Assembly (NCBI RefSeq): GCF_900163655.1
Contig: NZ_FWFG01000048.1
Span: 80,122-144,121 of the forward strand
DNA length: 64,000 nucleotides
Source of the DNA: Brachybacterium nesterenkovii
GTDB taxonomy: Bacteria; Actinomycetota; Actinomycetes; Actinomycetales; Dermabacteraceae
Direction of reading: 5' to 3'
In this document: positions 45,728 to 55,005 of the stretch, one piece after another
Layout: each line of letters opens with the position of its first letter
Position numbering within the stretch: the stretch's first letter is position 1
The notes under the pieces: generated by a model
The model's input: only the letters and a program-made list of their open reading frames with translations
Database searches by the model: none
Told to the model about the DNA's origin: nothing
Program-made: the position numbers and the translations under genes

Positions 45728-46666
45728 ATGGACATCCAGTGCATCGCGGGCTTCGGCCCGATCGGCCCCGACGCGGGCACGACCCACCGCTTCTGGTCGC
45801 AGGACCTCGGCATCCCCTTCGACGAGCTCGCCCCCGACTACTTCCACGCCCAGGACCTCGACGGCGCGAGAGTGTTCGGGCTGTGGCCGCTGGCCCAGGC
45901 GGCCGAGGCGACGTTCGGGAGCACGGAGTGGCCTGCCGATCTGCCGGTCCCGCAGGCGTGGATCGAGCTCGAGATGGCCTCCCCCGAGCAGGTGGGAGAA
46001 GGCCTCGAGGCGCTGCGCGGGCGCGGCCATCGGATCCTCGTCGATGCGCACGTGGAGCCGTGGGGCCAGACCACCGGACGCCTGCTGACCCCCGAGGGTC
46101 TGCTGCTGGGACTGTCGTACATGCCGAGCTTCCACCCCGATGACGCGCTCATCGGGGACGACGGGACGGACACCACCAGCGGGACGGACACCACCAGCGG
46201 CACGGCCGCCAGTACGTCCACCGGCACGGCGGTCGGGGATGGCCCGCAGACGGCGGAGCCCGCACCGGCTGCGGCCTCGTCCGCAGCGGGGCCTGCCCCC
46301 GCCGCGGCCTCGTCCGCATCGTCGCCCGCACCGTCATCGCCCCGTCAGCGCATTGCGATGCTCGCCCGCTACGAGGAGCAGATCCGCTCCGGGGCGAAGC
46401 TGCAGACCATCCGCGTCGACGGCCCCTTCGCAACGGGCCCTGCCGACATCGTGCTCCTGGGCGCGGGTGCCGACGGCGCCGACCTGCTGCTGCCCGTCGA
46501 GGTCACGTGCGTGCGCCGCACGAGCGTCGGCGAGCTCACCGACGCCGATGCGCAGGCCGACGGCTACCCGGCGCTGCCGCCGTTCCTCGACGCCCTGCGC
46601 ACGCACATGCCCGAGCTCTCCGACAGCGACGTGCTCGACGTCGTGACGTACCGCCTCGGCGACTGA
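45728..46666 (+). CDS. VOC (glyoxalase-like) - ASCH domain fusion protein
   Basis: Two-domain protein of 312 residues. Residues 1-140 form a VOC half (GFGPIGPDAGTTHRFWSQDLG, WIELEMASPEQVGEGLEALR, GRLLTPEGLLLGLSYMPSFHP). Residues 141-205 are an Asp/Thr/Ser/Ala/Pro linker with GTDTTS repeats. Residues 205-312 are ASCH-like: MLARYEEQIRSGAKLQTIR (SGxKxxTIR signature), VEVTCVRRTSVGEL, DVVTYRL. ASCH folds are related to PUA and thought to bind RNA or nucleic-acid bases; VOC proteins bind small ligands. The combination is unusual, and function is unknown. Confidence 0.83.
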   Translation: MDIQCIAGFGPIGPDAGTTHRFWSQDLGIPFDELAPDYFHAQDLDGARVFGLWPLAQAAEATFGSTEWPADLPVPQAWIELEMASPEQVGEGLEALRGRGHRILVDAHVEPWGQTTGRLLTPEGLLLGLSYMPSFHPDDALIGDDGTDTTSGTDTTSGTAASTSTGTAVGDGPQTAEPAPAAASSAAGPAPAAASSASSPAPSSPRQRIAMLARYEEQIRSGAKLQTIRVDGPFATGPADIVLLGAGADGADLLLPVEVTCVRRTSVGELTDADAQADGYPALPPFLDALRTHMPELSDSDVLDVVTYRLGD

Positions 46667-46864
46667 GCGCCCGGACCGCACCCGCGCCCGCGCCCGCGCC
46701 AACACCTGCACCCGGCACCCGCGCCAGCACCAGCACCAGCACCAGCACCCGCGCCAACACCTGCACCCGGCACCCGGCACCCGGCACCCGCGCCAGCACC
46801 AGCACCAGCACCTGCACCAGCACGATCACCAGCGGGCGCCCGCGGCAGGCCGGCGCCCAGAGGC

Positions 46865-46911
46865 ACGACGATGGGCCCCTGCCGATCGCCTCGGCAGGGG
46901 CCCATCGTCGT
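46865..46911. terminator. Perfect 21-bp bidirectional terminator
   Basis: Arms 46865-46885 and 46891-46911 are exact reverse complements with a 5-nt loop. Located between the convergent VOC-ASCH and putP genes. The remaining gap (46680-46830) is CACCAGCACC-like low-complexity DNA. Confidence 0.88.
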
Positions 46912-46948
46912 CATGCATCGAGCGCAGGGAGCGTGCGGCAGGTGCGCC

Positions 46949-48538
46949 TCAGACGGCGCTCGAGCTGCCCGTCGCCATCCCGGCACCGGCGTCCATGCCG
47001 CTCGCGGTCTCGTGCACGGGGGTCTGCCCGTCGGCGAGCGAGGCGACCATGTCGTCGTACTCGTCCATCGCCGCGCGCGGGGGCTGCGGCGTCACGAGCG
47101 AGACGAGCACCGCCAGGATCAGGCAGACGAGGAAGCCCGGCACGATCTCGTACAGGTGCTCCCCGCCGAAGAGGTTCCAGTCCTCATCGGGCAGGGCCTT
47201 GCCCCACCAGAAGGAGATGACGGCACCGCCGACCATGCCCGCGAGCGCGCCCATCGCCGTGAGGCGACGCCAGTACAGCGACAGGATCACGATCGGACCG
47301 AAGGCGGCGCCGAACCCCGCCCAGGCGAAGGCGACGAGACCCAGGACCGAGCTCTCCGGGTCGAGGGCCAGCAGGCCGGCGATCACGGAGACCACGAGGA
47401 CCCCGATCCGCCCCGCCCACAGCTTCGCGATCGGGCCCATCTCCATGCCGACGCCGCCCAGGAGATCCTCGACGAGCGCGGAGGACGTCACGACCAGCTG
47501 CGAGGAGATGGTCGACATGATCGCCGCGAGCACCGCGGCCAGCAGGACCCCGGCGATGAGCGGGTGGAACAGGATCTGGGACAGGTCCAGGAACACGGAC
47601 TCGCCGTTGGTGGTGTCGGTGAGCTTCTCCGTCCCGTTCTGCTGGAAGTACGCCATACCCGCCATCGCGGTGAGGACCGCGCCGAGGACGCACAGGATCA
47701 TCCAGGTGATGCCCACGCCCAGGCCGTAGCGGGCGTCGCGGGAGGAGCGCAGCGCCATGAAGCGCACGATGATGTGGGGCTGGCCGAAGTAGCCCAGGCC
47801 CCAGGCGAGCGAAGAGATGACGCCGACGGCGGTCGCGCCGCGAGTCATCGAGGCGAAGTCGGCGTTGACCTGGCGCACGGACTCGAGCATCTCACCGGGA
47901 CCGCCGACCGCCATGATCGCCGCGACCGGCACGGCTATGAGGGAGACGAGCATGATCAGGCCCTGGACCACGTCGGTGTAGGTGGCGCCGAGGAAGCCGC
48001 CGAAGAGGGTGTAGACCACAGTCACGCCCGCGACGATCAGCATGCCCGTGAGGTAGTTCCCGCCGAACATGGACTCGAAGAACTTGCCGCCGGCGGCCAT
48101 TCCGGAGGACACGTAGAAGGTGAAGAACACCAGGATCACGAGGCCTGCGGCGATGCGGAGCAGACGCGTGCGGTCGTACAGGCGGTTGCCGAAGAAGCTC
48201 GGCACGGTCAGCGAGTTGCGGGCGATCTGCGTGTACTGGCGCAGGCGCGGGGCCACGAAGTACCAGTTCAGGGCGGCACCGACGGTCAGGCCGACGGCGA
48301 TCCACGCCTCGACGAGCCCGCCCATGTAGAGCGCGCCGGGCAGGCCCATGAGCAGCCAGCCGGACATGTCCGCGGCACCGGCGGACAGCGCCGCGGTGAA
48401 GGGGTGCAGGCGGCGGCCGCCGAGCATGTAGTCATCGCCGTCGTCGGTCTTCTTGTACGCGTGCAGGCCGATCGCGAGCATCGCGAGGAAGTAGATCGCG
48501 AGCGCGATCAGCTTCCAGATCACGTCCCAGTTCATCAT
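46949..48538 (-). CDS. putP: Sodium/proline symporter
   Basis: Sodium:solute symporter of 529 residues with thirteen helices. DDYMLGGRRLHPFTAALSAG and ADMSGWLLMGLPGALYMGG match the PutP helix 1-2 region with its sodium and proline ligands; GRIGVLVVSVIAG and FGAAFGPIVILSLYW are in later helices. The tail is Gly/Ala-rich. ATG 48538 or the adjacent ATG 48535 begin the protein. It could feed proline for catabolism or osmoprotection; no putA is in view. Confidence 0.93.
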   Translation of the reverse strand: MMNWDVIWKLIALAIYFLAMLAIGLHAYKKTDDGDDYMLGGRRLHPFTAALSAGAADMSGWLLMGLPGALYMGGLVEAWIAVGLTVGAALNWYFVAPRLRQYTQIARNSLTVPSFFGNRLYDRTRLLRIAAGLVILVFFTFYVSSGMAAGGKFFESMFGGNYLTGMLIVAGVTVVYTLFGGFLGATYTDVVQGLIMLVSLIAVPVAAIMAVGGPGEMLESVRQVNADFASMTRGATAVGVISSLAWGLGYFGQPHIIVRFMALRSSRDARYGLGVGITWMILCVLGAVLTAMAGMAYFQQNGTEKLTDTTNGESVFLDLSQILFHPLIAGVLLAAVLAAIMSTISSQLVVTSSALVEDLLGGVGMEMGPIAKLWAGRIGVLVVSVIAGLLALDPESSVLGLVAFAWAGFGAAFGPIVILSLYWRRLTAMGALAGMVGGAVISFWWGKALPDEDWNLFGGEHLYEIVPGFLVCLILAVLVSLVTPQPPRAAMDEYDDMVASLADGQTPVHETASGMDAGAGMATGSSSAV

Positions 48539-48776
48539 CGGGCTCCGGGGGTCGGGGAGAGGCGAGGTGCGGCGGATCAGTGGTCGCCGGGGCGACGAGG
48601 GCCGAGGCTCGACGATCCCGAGGAGAAGGACCGTCGGGCGCAGCGCCGCACGCGAGCCATCGGGACTGAGGTCCCGACCGCCACACCGTAGCGGAGGTCA
48701 CACCCCAGCGGGGCGGATTCACGAAGAACCGCCGCGCGGGGGCCGAGATACGTGCCATCCACGGCCGGGAGCGGCC

Positions 48777-50177
48777 ATGATCGTTCCCGTGACCTCACTC
48801 TCCTCCTCCGCCCGCGTCCCCAGTCGGGCCGACCGCTTGGACGGTCTTCCCTTCACCCGCCGCCACGGACGCATGCTCGGCGCCTCCGGCATCGGGTGGG
48901 CGCTCGACGCGATGGACGTCGGGCTCATCTCCTTCGTCATCGCGGCCCTCGGCGTCCACTGGGGCATCACGCGCGAGCAGGGCTCGCTGATCGCGTCGGC
49001 CGGGTTCGTCGGCATGGCGCTCGGCGCCGCGCTCGGCGGGCTCCTGGCCGACCGGATCGGCCGCCGCAGCGTGTTCGCCCTCACCCTGCTCGTCTACGGG
49101 CTCGCCACCGGCGCCTCGGCGCTCGCGACCGGACTGGCGATGCTCATCGCGCTGCGCTTCGTCGTCGGCCTGGGCCTCGGCGCCGAGCTGCCTGTCGCCT
49201 CGACGCTGATGAGCGAGTTCGCGCCCCGACGCATCCGGGGCCGGGTGGTCGTGTGGCTCGAGGCCTTCTGGGCGCTCGGCTGGATCCTCGCCGCGGTGAT
49301 CGGCCGCTTCGTCGCGGCGGGAGGGCCCGACGGGTGGCGCTGGGCGCTCGCGCTCGGCATGATCCCGGCGATCTGGTCGCTCGTGGTCCGCTGGTCGATG
49401 CCCGAGTCCGTGCGCCATCTGGAGCGAACGGGCCGCGACGCGGAGGCCGAGGCCGTGGTCCGCTCCTTCGAGGAGTCCGCCGGGGTTCCGGCGCCGGTCG
49501 CGGCGGGCGGAGCCGGCGCAGACACCGATACCGACGCCGATGAGAGCGCCGATGCGGGGCGTCCCGCGCCCGGTCCGTCGAGCGCTGCGCCGACCTCGAT
49601 CTGGTCCGCGGACTTGCGCGGACGCACCACCGCGCTGTGGCTGGTGTGGTTCGGGATCAACCTGTCCTACTACGGGGCGTTCATCTGGATCCCATCGCTC
49701 CTCATCGACCGCGGCTTCGACCTCACCCGCTCCTTCACCTTCACGCTGATCATCACGCTCGCGCAGGTGCCCGGGTACGCCGTCTCCGCATGGCTGATCG
49801 AGCGCATCGGGCGACGCTGGACGCTCACGCTGTTCCTCGCGGGCTCGGCGGTCGCGGCCGCCGCCTACGGGCTCGCGGACTCCGAGGCGCAGATCATCGC
49901 CGCGGGCTGCGCGCTGTCGTTCGCGAACCTGGGCGCCTGGGGCGCGCTGTACGCGATCGGTCCCGAGCTCTATCCGACGGCCCTGCGCGCGACCGGCACC
50001 GGCGCCGCCGCGGGCTTCGGGCGCATCGCCTCGATCATCTCGCCGCTGCTGGTGCCCGTGCTCATGGGAGCGGGCGGGCAGGTGCTCACGTTCGCGGTGC
50101 TCGCGGGCGGGTTCGTCCTCGCGGGCGCGGCCGCGTTCACGCTGCCGGAGAAGGCGGGCACCGCGCTCGAGGCGTGA
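48777..50177 (+). CDS. MFS transporter (sugar/aromatic-acid porter type)
   Basis: Twelve-helix major facilitator of 466 residues. GWALDAMDVGLISFVIAAL (helix 1 D-x-x-D-x-G), GGLLADRIGRRSVF (loop 2-3) and PVASTLMSEFAPRRIRGR are typical of the metabolite:H+ symporter group; an acidic Ala/Asp linker (about 240-275) divides the halves. Start could be ATG 48777 or GTG 48789. Monocistronic. Substrate unknown; niacin or aromatic acids are possible by group similarity. Confidence 0.88.
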   Translation: MIVPVTSLSSSARVPSRADRLDGLPFTRRHGRMLGASGIGWALDAMDVGLISFVIAALGVHWGITREQGSLIASAGFVGMALGAALGGLLADRIGRRSVFALTLLVYGLATGASALATGLAMLIALRFVVGLGLGAELPVASTLMSEFAPRRIRGRVVVWLEAFWALGWILAAVIGRFVAAGGPDGWRWALALGMIPAIWSLVVRWSMPESVRHLERTGRDAEAEAVVRSFEESAGVPAPVAAGGAGADTDTDADESADAGRPAPGPSSAAPTSIWSADLRGRTTALWLVWFGINLSYYGAFIWIPSLLIDRGFDLTRSFTFTLIITLAQVPGYAVSAWLIERIGRRWTLTLFLAGSAVAAAAYGLADSEAQIIAAGCALSFANLGAWGALYAIGPELYPTALRATGTGAAAGFGRIASIISPLLVPVLMGAGGQVLTFAVLAGGFVLAGAAAFTLPEKAGTALEA

Positions 50178-50210
50178 GGGGCAGGGCAGGCCGATCAGCG
50201 GGGCGACGCG

Positions 50211-50705
50211 TCACCCCGCTGTGTGCAGGTCCGCGCCGGCGCACCCCTTCAGGACGGCGAGGGCACCGCGCACCCGCTCCGCGCCCCAGTCGCTGAGCAG
50301 GTGCGCCTCCTCGGGGCCGACGAGCCGCCAGTCCGAGAGCTCCTCCGCCTGCAGGACGATCCGCTCGCGCAGCTCGGCCTCGGGGATCACGCCGCCGTCG
50401 AAGACGAAGTGCGCGCCCATCGGCGCGCAGCTCGCCGCCCGGGACGGCACCCACATGATGTCCAGGAGCACGCCCACCTCGATGTCGAGGCCCAGCTCCT
50501 CGGCGACCTCGCGTCGGGCGCACTCGCGCGGGTCCTCCCCGGGGTCGACGCCGCCGCCGGGCAGCAGCCAGTGGTCGCGGTAGATGGGCTTCTCGATGAC
50601 GAAGCGCCCGGTCTCATCGCGCAGGATCACCGCGCCCGAGCAGACGACCTTCGGCAGGCCCGCGAAGTAGACGGGATCGGGCAGCAGGGCGCTGGTGTCG
50701 GCCAT
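50211..50705 (-). CDS. NUDIX hydrolase
   Basis: Pyrophosphohydrolase of 164 residues. Nudix box spans [17 protein letters not shown] then VAEELGLDI, fitting Gx5Ex7REUXEExGU with the metal-binding Glu residues intact. ATG 50705 is preceded by CAGGAT ending 6 nt upstream, which fits a leaderless start. Divergent from the permease gene. Substrate (nucleotide-sugar or dNTP) unknown. Confidence 0.92.
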   Translation of the reverse strand: MADTSALLPDPVYFAGLPKVVCSGAVILRDETGRFVIEKPIYRDHWLLPGGGVDPGEDPRECARREVAEELGLDIEVGVLLDIMWVPSRAASCAPMGAHFVFDGGVIPEAELRERIVLQAEELSDWRLVGPEEAHLLSDWGAERVRGALAVLKGCAGADLHTAG

Positions 50706-50764
50706 GGATCCATCCTGGCACGGGGCCCGCCGCGGACTGCGCGCACCGCGCTCCGTCGGCCTCG

Positions 50765-50770
50765 TACCAT
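50765..50770 (+). promoter_or_regulatory. -10 box for a leaderless permease transcript
   Basis: TACCAT ends 6 nt before ATG 50777; no ribosome site precedes the start. Confidence 0.45.
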
Positions 50771-50776
50771 TCCGGG

Positions 50777-52177
50777 ATGAGCCCCTCCTCCCCCCTCCCC
50801 GATGCCGCGACCGCTCCCCCCTCGCGCCTCCGCCGCGGCCTGACGGTCCGGCACATCCAGTTCATGGCGCTGGGCAGCGCGATCGGCACGGGCCTGTTCT
50901 ACGGATCGTCGGCGGCGATCCAGGCCGCGGGACCCGCCGTGCTGCTCGTCTACATCGTGGCCGGTGCGGCCGTGTTCATGGTGATGCGGGCGATGGGCGA
51001 GATGGCCGTGCGCATCCCCGTCCCCGGCGCCTTCAGCGAGTACGCGACCGAGTTCCTGGGGCCGTTCGCCGGCTACGTCACCGGGTGGACGTACGTGTTC
51101 GAGATGCTGGTGGTCGCGATCGCGGACGTCACGGCGCTCACGCTGTACATGGGCCTGTGGTTCCCGGACACACCGCGCTGGATCTGGGCGGCGGCCGTGC
51201 TGCTGATCATCGCCGCGGTGAACCTGCGGCACGTGAAGGTGTTCGGCGAGCTCGAGTTCTGGTTCACCCTGGTCAAGGTCGCGGCGATCGTCGCGATGAT
51301 CGTCGGAGGCGTCGCGCTGCTGGCCATCGGCTCGGGCGTCGGCTCGACCGCTCCGGGCCTGTCCCACCTCGTCGATCACGGCGGCTTCGCTCCGAACGGG
51401 CCGATGGGCCTGCTGGCCGCGCTCACGCTCGTGGTGTTCGCCTTCGGGGGCGTGGAGACGATCGGCATCACCGCGGGCGAGGCGGAGGACCCCGACCGGG
51501 CCGTCCCGAAGGCCGTGAACACGGTCCCGGTGCGGATCCTGCTGTTCTACGTGCTCGCGCTCGGCGTGATCATGTCGCTCGTGCCGTGGACGCAGATCGA
51601 CGGAGAGGCCAGCCCGTTCGTGCAGATCTTCGAGGCCCTGGGCGTGCCGTACGCGCCGCACATCCTCAACGCCGTCGTGGTGACCGCGGCGATCTCCTCG
51701 ATCAACGCCGACACCTTCGGCTCGGGCCGCATGCTGTACGCCCTGGCCGAGTCCGGGCAGGCGCCGCGCGTGTTCACCTCGGTGTCCCGCGCGGGCGTGC
51801 CGTGGGCCAGCGTCCTGGTGATGATCGCGGCGCTCGTCGTCGGCGTGGTGCTCAACGCCGTGGTGCCCGAGAACGCGTTCGAGATCATCGCCTCGCTCGC
51901 GACGTTCGCGACGGTGTGGGTGTGGCTGATGATCCTGCTGTCCCACCTGGCGATGCGCCGGCGCATGGTGCGCGACGGGGTGCGCGCGGACCGCTTCCCG
52001 GTGCCGCTGTGGCCGGTGGCGTCGTGGGCGGCGCTCGCGTTCATCATCGCGGTGATCGCCCTGCTGGCCGTGTTCCCCGAGACCCGGATCGCCCTCGTGG
52101 TGGGCGTGGTGTGGCTGGTGCTGCTGGGCGCGGTCTACGCGGTGGCGCTCAGGAAGCCCCGCCAGCGCCTGGGCTGA
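50777..52177 (+). CDS. Amino acid permease (AAT family, GABA/proline/aromatic type)
   Basis: APC-superfamily permease of 466 residues. [23 protein letters not shown] and [31 protein letters not shown] are hallmark AAT segments; [25 protein letters not shown] contains the conserved helix 6 region. Twelve helices are visible. Specificity (GABA, proline, histidine or aromatic residues) cannot be resolved. Its 3' end faces glpK across the family-2 palindrome copy C. Confidence 0.92.
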   Translation: MSPSSPLPDAATAPPSRLRRGLTVRHIQFMALGSAIGTGLFYGSSAAIQAAGPAVLLVYIVAGAAVFMVMRAMGEMAVRIPVPGAFSEYATEFLGPFAGYVTGWTYVFEMLVVAIADVTALTLYMGLWFPDTPRWIWAAAVLLIIAAVNLRHVKVFGELEFWFTLVKVAAIVAMIVGGVALLAIGSGVGSTAPGLSHLVDHGGFAPNGPMGLLAALTLVVFAFGGVETIGITAGEAEDPDRAVPKAVNTVPVRILLFYVLALGVIMSLVPWTQIDGEASPFVQIFEALGVPYAPHILNAVVVTAAISSINADTFGSGRMLYALAESGQAPRVFTSVSRAGVPWASVLVMIAALVVGVVLNAVVPENAFEIIASLATFATVWVWLMILLSHLAMRRRMVRDGVRADRFPVPLWPVASWAALAFIIAVIALLAVFPETRIALVVGVVWLVLLGAVYAVALRKPRQRLG

Positions 52178-52229
52178 GGCTCCCCGCCGGGCAGCCTGGC
52201 TTCCTGCCCCCGACACCGACCCCGTGCCA

Positions 52230-52295
52230 GAACTGGCAGCCATGCATGCAGACGATGCCCTCACAGGCACCGTGCGCACGTATAGCTACCAGTTC
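52230..52295. repeat. 66-bp palindromic repeat, family 2, copy C
   Basis: Left arm GAACTGGCAGCCATGCATGC pairs with a right arm ending ATAGCTACCAGTTC, leaving some mismatches. Same 66-bp length as copies A and B. Between the convergent permease and glpK genes. Confidence 0.87.
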
Positions 52296-52375
52296 TGCCC
52301 CGCGGACCGAATCAGCTCAGCCGACGCAGCCGAGCAGAACAGCCGGGCCGCCTCGGCCGCGCCGAATCAGCCTCC

Positions 52376-53911
52376 TCAGCCGAACAGCGCCTCGACGTCG
52401 TCGTCGTACCAGTCGAAGGTGCGCTCCACGGCCTTCTTCCACACCCGCATGTAGCGCTCGCGCGTCTCGGAGTCCATCGACGGCTCCCAGCGCTTGTCCT
52501 CGGCCCAGTTGTCGATCACGTCCTGCTCGCCGTCCCAGTAGCCCACGGCGATGCCGGCGGCGTAGGCGGCGCCGAGCGCGGTGGTCTCGATCACCTGGGG
52601 ACGCACGACGGGCACGCCCAGCAGGTCCGCCTGGAACTGCATGAGGGTCTCGTTCTTGACCATGCCGCCATCGACCTTGAGCTCGGTGAGCTCGACGCCG
52701 GAGTCGGCGTTCATCGCATCCAGCACCTCGCGGGACTGGAAGGCGGTGGACTCGAGCGCCGCGCGGGCGATGTGGTTCTTGGTGATGTACCGGGTCATGC
52801 CGACGATCGCGCCGCGCGCGTCGGACTTCCAGTACGGGGCGAACAGGCCCGAGAACGCGGGGACGATGAAGCAGCCGCCGTTGTCGTCGACCTGCGTGGC
52901 CAGCTCCTCGATCTGCGGGGCGTCGTCGATCAGGCCCAGGTTGTCGCGCACCCACTGGACGAGGGAGCCGGTCACGGCGACGGAGCCCTCGAGCGCGTAG
53001 ACCGGCTTGTTGTCGCCGATCTTGTAGGCGACGGTGGTCAGCAGCCCGTTCTCGGAGCGCACCGCCTCCTCGCCGGTGTTGATGAGCATGAAGTTGCCGG
53101 TGCCGTAGGTGTTCTTGGCCTGGCCCACCTCGAAGCAGGCCTGGCCGAAGGTCGCGGCCTGCTGGTCGCCGAGGATGCCGGCGATCGGGGTGTCGATGAG
53201 CAGGCCCTTCTTGCGGCCCACCCCGTAGACCTCGGAGGAGGACCGGATCTCCGGGAGCATCGACAGCGGGATGCCCATGTCGGCGGCGATGTCGGCGTTC
53301 CAGTCGAGGGTGTCGATGTTCATGAGCATCGTGCGGGAGGCGTTGGTGACGTCGGTGACGTGGATGCCGCCCTTGACGCCGCCAGTCATGTTCCACACGA
53401 GCCAGGCGTCGGTGTTGCCGAACAGCAGGTCGCCCTTCTCGGCCTTCTCACGCGCGCCCTCGACGTTGTCGAGGATCCACGCCACCTTCGGACCGGAGAA
53501 GTAGGTCGCGAGCGGCAGGCCCACGCGCTCCTTGTACCGGTCGGCGCCCTCGTCGCCCGCGAGCTCGTCGCAGATGCGCTGGGTGCGAGTGTCCTGCCAG
53601 ACGATCGCGTTGTACACGGGCTTGCCGGTGGTGCGGTCCCACACGACGGCGGTCTCGCGCTGGTTGGTGATGCCGACCGCGGCGAGCTGGTGGCGGTTGA
53701 TCTCGGCCTCGACGAGGGCGTCGCCGACCACCGCACGGGTGTTCTTCCAGATCTCCAGCGGGTCGTGCTCGACCCAGCCGGCCCGGGGGAAGATCTGCTC
53801 GTGCTCGCGCTGGCCGGTGGCGACGATCTGCCCGGCGTGGTCGAAGACGATGGCGCGGGTGGACGTGGTGCCCTGGTCGATCGCGAGGATGTACTTCGGC
53901 TCTTCGTTCAT
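52376..53911 (-). CDS. glpK: Glycerol kinase
   Basis: Phosphorylates glycerol to glycerol-3-phosphate with ATP. The 511-residue FGGY-family protein has the phosphate loop [11 protein letters not shown] (residues 10-20), glycerol-site segment [18 protein letters not shown], and the FGGY signature region [24 protein letters not shown] precedes ATG 53911. It is the third gene of glpD-glpF-glpK, all on the minus strand. Complete. Confidence 0.96.
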   Translation of the reverse strand: MNEEPKYILAIDQGTTSTRAIVFDHAGQIVATGQREHEQIFPRAGWVEHDPLEIWKNTRAVVGDALVEAEINRHQLAAVGITNQRETAVVWDRTTGKPVYNAIVWQDTRTQRICDELAGDEGADRYKERVGLPLATYFSGPKVAWILDNVEGAREKAEKGDLLFGNTDAWLVWNMTGGVKGGIHVTDVTNASRTMLMNIDTLDWNADIAADMGIPLSMLPEIRSSSEVYGVGRKKGLLIDTPIAGILGDQQAATFGQACFEVGQAKNTYGTGNFMLINTGEEAVRSENGLLTTVAYKIGDNKPVYALEGSVAVTGSLVQWVRDNLGLIDDAPQIEELATQVDDNGGCFIVPAFSGLFAPYWKSDARGAIVGMTRYITKNHIARAALESTAFQSREVLDAMNADSGVELTELKVDGGMVKNETLMQFQADLLGVPVVRPQVIETTALGAAYAAGIAVGYWDGEQDVIDNWAEDKRWEPSMDSETRERYMRVWKKAVERTFDWYDDDVEALFG

Positions 53912-54061
53912 CGGAACTCCTTCGTTGCGGTGGTGGTGACGCGGCCGTCGTGGCCGGTGGCGCGGCTCCGGGGGCGGAGAGCGCGGGGCGGATGTGCGAG
54001 TTCTCCGGGGGCGGGTGTGCGAGCGGGCCGTGCGCGCTCGGCGCACGTCCCGCTGCGCGGA

Positions 54062-54787
54062 TCAGATGTACAGGCTCGCGGCGACGCCGGCGATGACGCC
54101 GCCGAGGATCGGGCCGACGATCGGGACCCACGCGTAGCCCCAGTCGGAGCCGCCCTTGTTCGGGATCGGCAGGATCGCGTGGATGATGCGGGGGCCGAGG
54201 TCACGGGCGGGGTTGATCGCGTAGCCGGTGGGGCCGCCGAGGCAGATGCCGATGACGACGACGAGCAGCGCGACCGCGAGCGGGCCCAGGCCCGAGGGGG
54301 TCTGGCCGAACACCAGCACGATGAAGACGAGCACGAAGGTCGCGATCGTCTCCGTGATGAGGTTCCACAGCGGGTTGCGGATCTCCGGCCCGGTCGAGAA
54401 CACGCCCAGGATCTTGCCCGGGTCGGTCTCGGCGTCGAAGTGGTTCTTGTAGACCATCCAGCAGAGGAAGGCGCCGATCATCGCGCCGATCAGCTGCGCC
54501 ACGAGGTAGGCCGCGGTGTTGGCGACGTTCACGGCGATGCCGGGGGCGAACTCGCTCGCGCCGTGGGCGATTATGCCGAGCGTGACGGCCGGGTTGAGGT
54601 GGCCGCCGGTCTTGTAGGCGGTGTAGACGCCGGCGAAGACCGCGAGGCCCCAGCCGAAGTTCACCATCAGCCAGCCGCCCCCGAAGCCCTTGGTCCTCGC
54701 GAGGATGTTGTTGGCGACGGACCCGCCGCCGAGCAGCAGCAGGATCGCCGTGCCGACGATCTCGTGCAGGAGGATCGTTCCGATCAT
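54062..54787 (-). CDS. glpF: Glycerol uptake facilitator (MIP/aquaporin family)
   Basis: Aquaglyceroporin of 241 residues with six helices and two half-helices. Both NPA boxes are present: GGHLNPAVTLG near residue 65 and YAINPARDLGPR near residue 195. The Asp after the second box (NPARD) is the usual glycerol-facilitator residue. GGAGAC precedes ATG 54787. Lies between glpD and glpK. Confidence 0.95.
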   Translation of the reverse strand: MIGTILLHEIVGTAILLLLGGGSVANNILARTKGFGGGWLMVNFGWGLAVFAGVYTAYKTGGHLNPAVTLGIIAHGASEFAPGIAVNVANTAAYLVAQLIGAMIGAFLCWMVYKNHFDAETDPGKILGVFSTGPEIRNPLWNLITETIATFVLVFIVLVFGQTPSGLGPLAVALLVVVIGICLGGPTGYAINPARDLGPRIIHAILPIPNKGGSDWGYAWVPIVGPILGGVIAGVAASLYI

Positions 54788-54914
54788 CTGTCGTCTCCTT
54801 GGGGTAGGGCCGCGTCGTCGCGGTCCCGGGATGCCCGGTCGCTGCCGGGAGCCGACCGGCGTCGGTGCCGGTGCGGCGGGGGCGGGCGCTGCACCCGCCC
54901 CCGGGGGACGCGGA

Positions 54915-54961
54915 CCGGGATCGCATCCCGGGCCGCGAAGACGTCCGGCGCGCGCCGGACG
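54915..54961 (-). terminator. Two hairpins downstream of glpD
   Basis: 54915-54931 has 7-bp arms CCGGGAT/ATCCCGG with a 3-nt loop, and 54942-54961 is a perfect 20-bp palindrome (CGTCCGGCGC/GCGCCGGACG). Both lie 30-76 nt after the glpD stop on its strand, so may lower read-through into glpF. Confidence 0.6.
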
Positions 54962-54963
54962 GG

Positions 54964-55005
54964 TCCATCATGCCCGTCGGGGGGTCTCCATCATGCCCGT
55001 CGGGG
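54964..55005. repeat. 19-bp direct repeat across the glpD stop
   Basis: TCCATCATGCCCGTCGGGG occurs at 54964-54982 and 54987-55005, 23 bp apart. The second copy contains the glpD stop codon and last codons, so the gene's 3' end may have been reshaped by duplication. Confidence 0.75.

Noticed and set aside
46680..46830. Short spaced repeats considered as a CRISPR array
   Set aside because: CACCAGCACC-like microsatellite without spacers of constant length; no cas genes nearby.
46871..48691. 606-residue plus-strand frame opposite putP
   Set aside because: His/Asp/Arg-rich shadow of a clear sodium/proline symporter.
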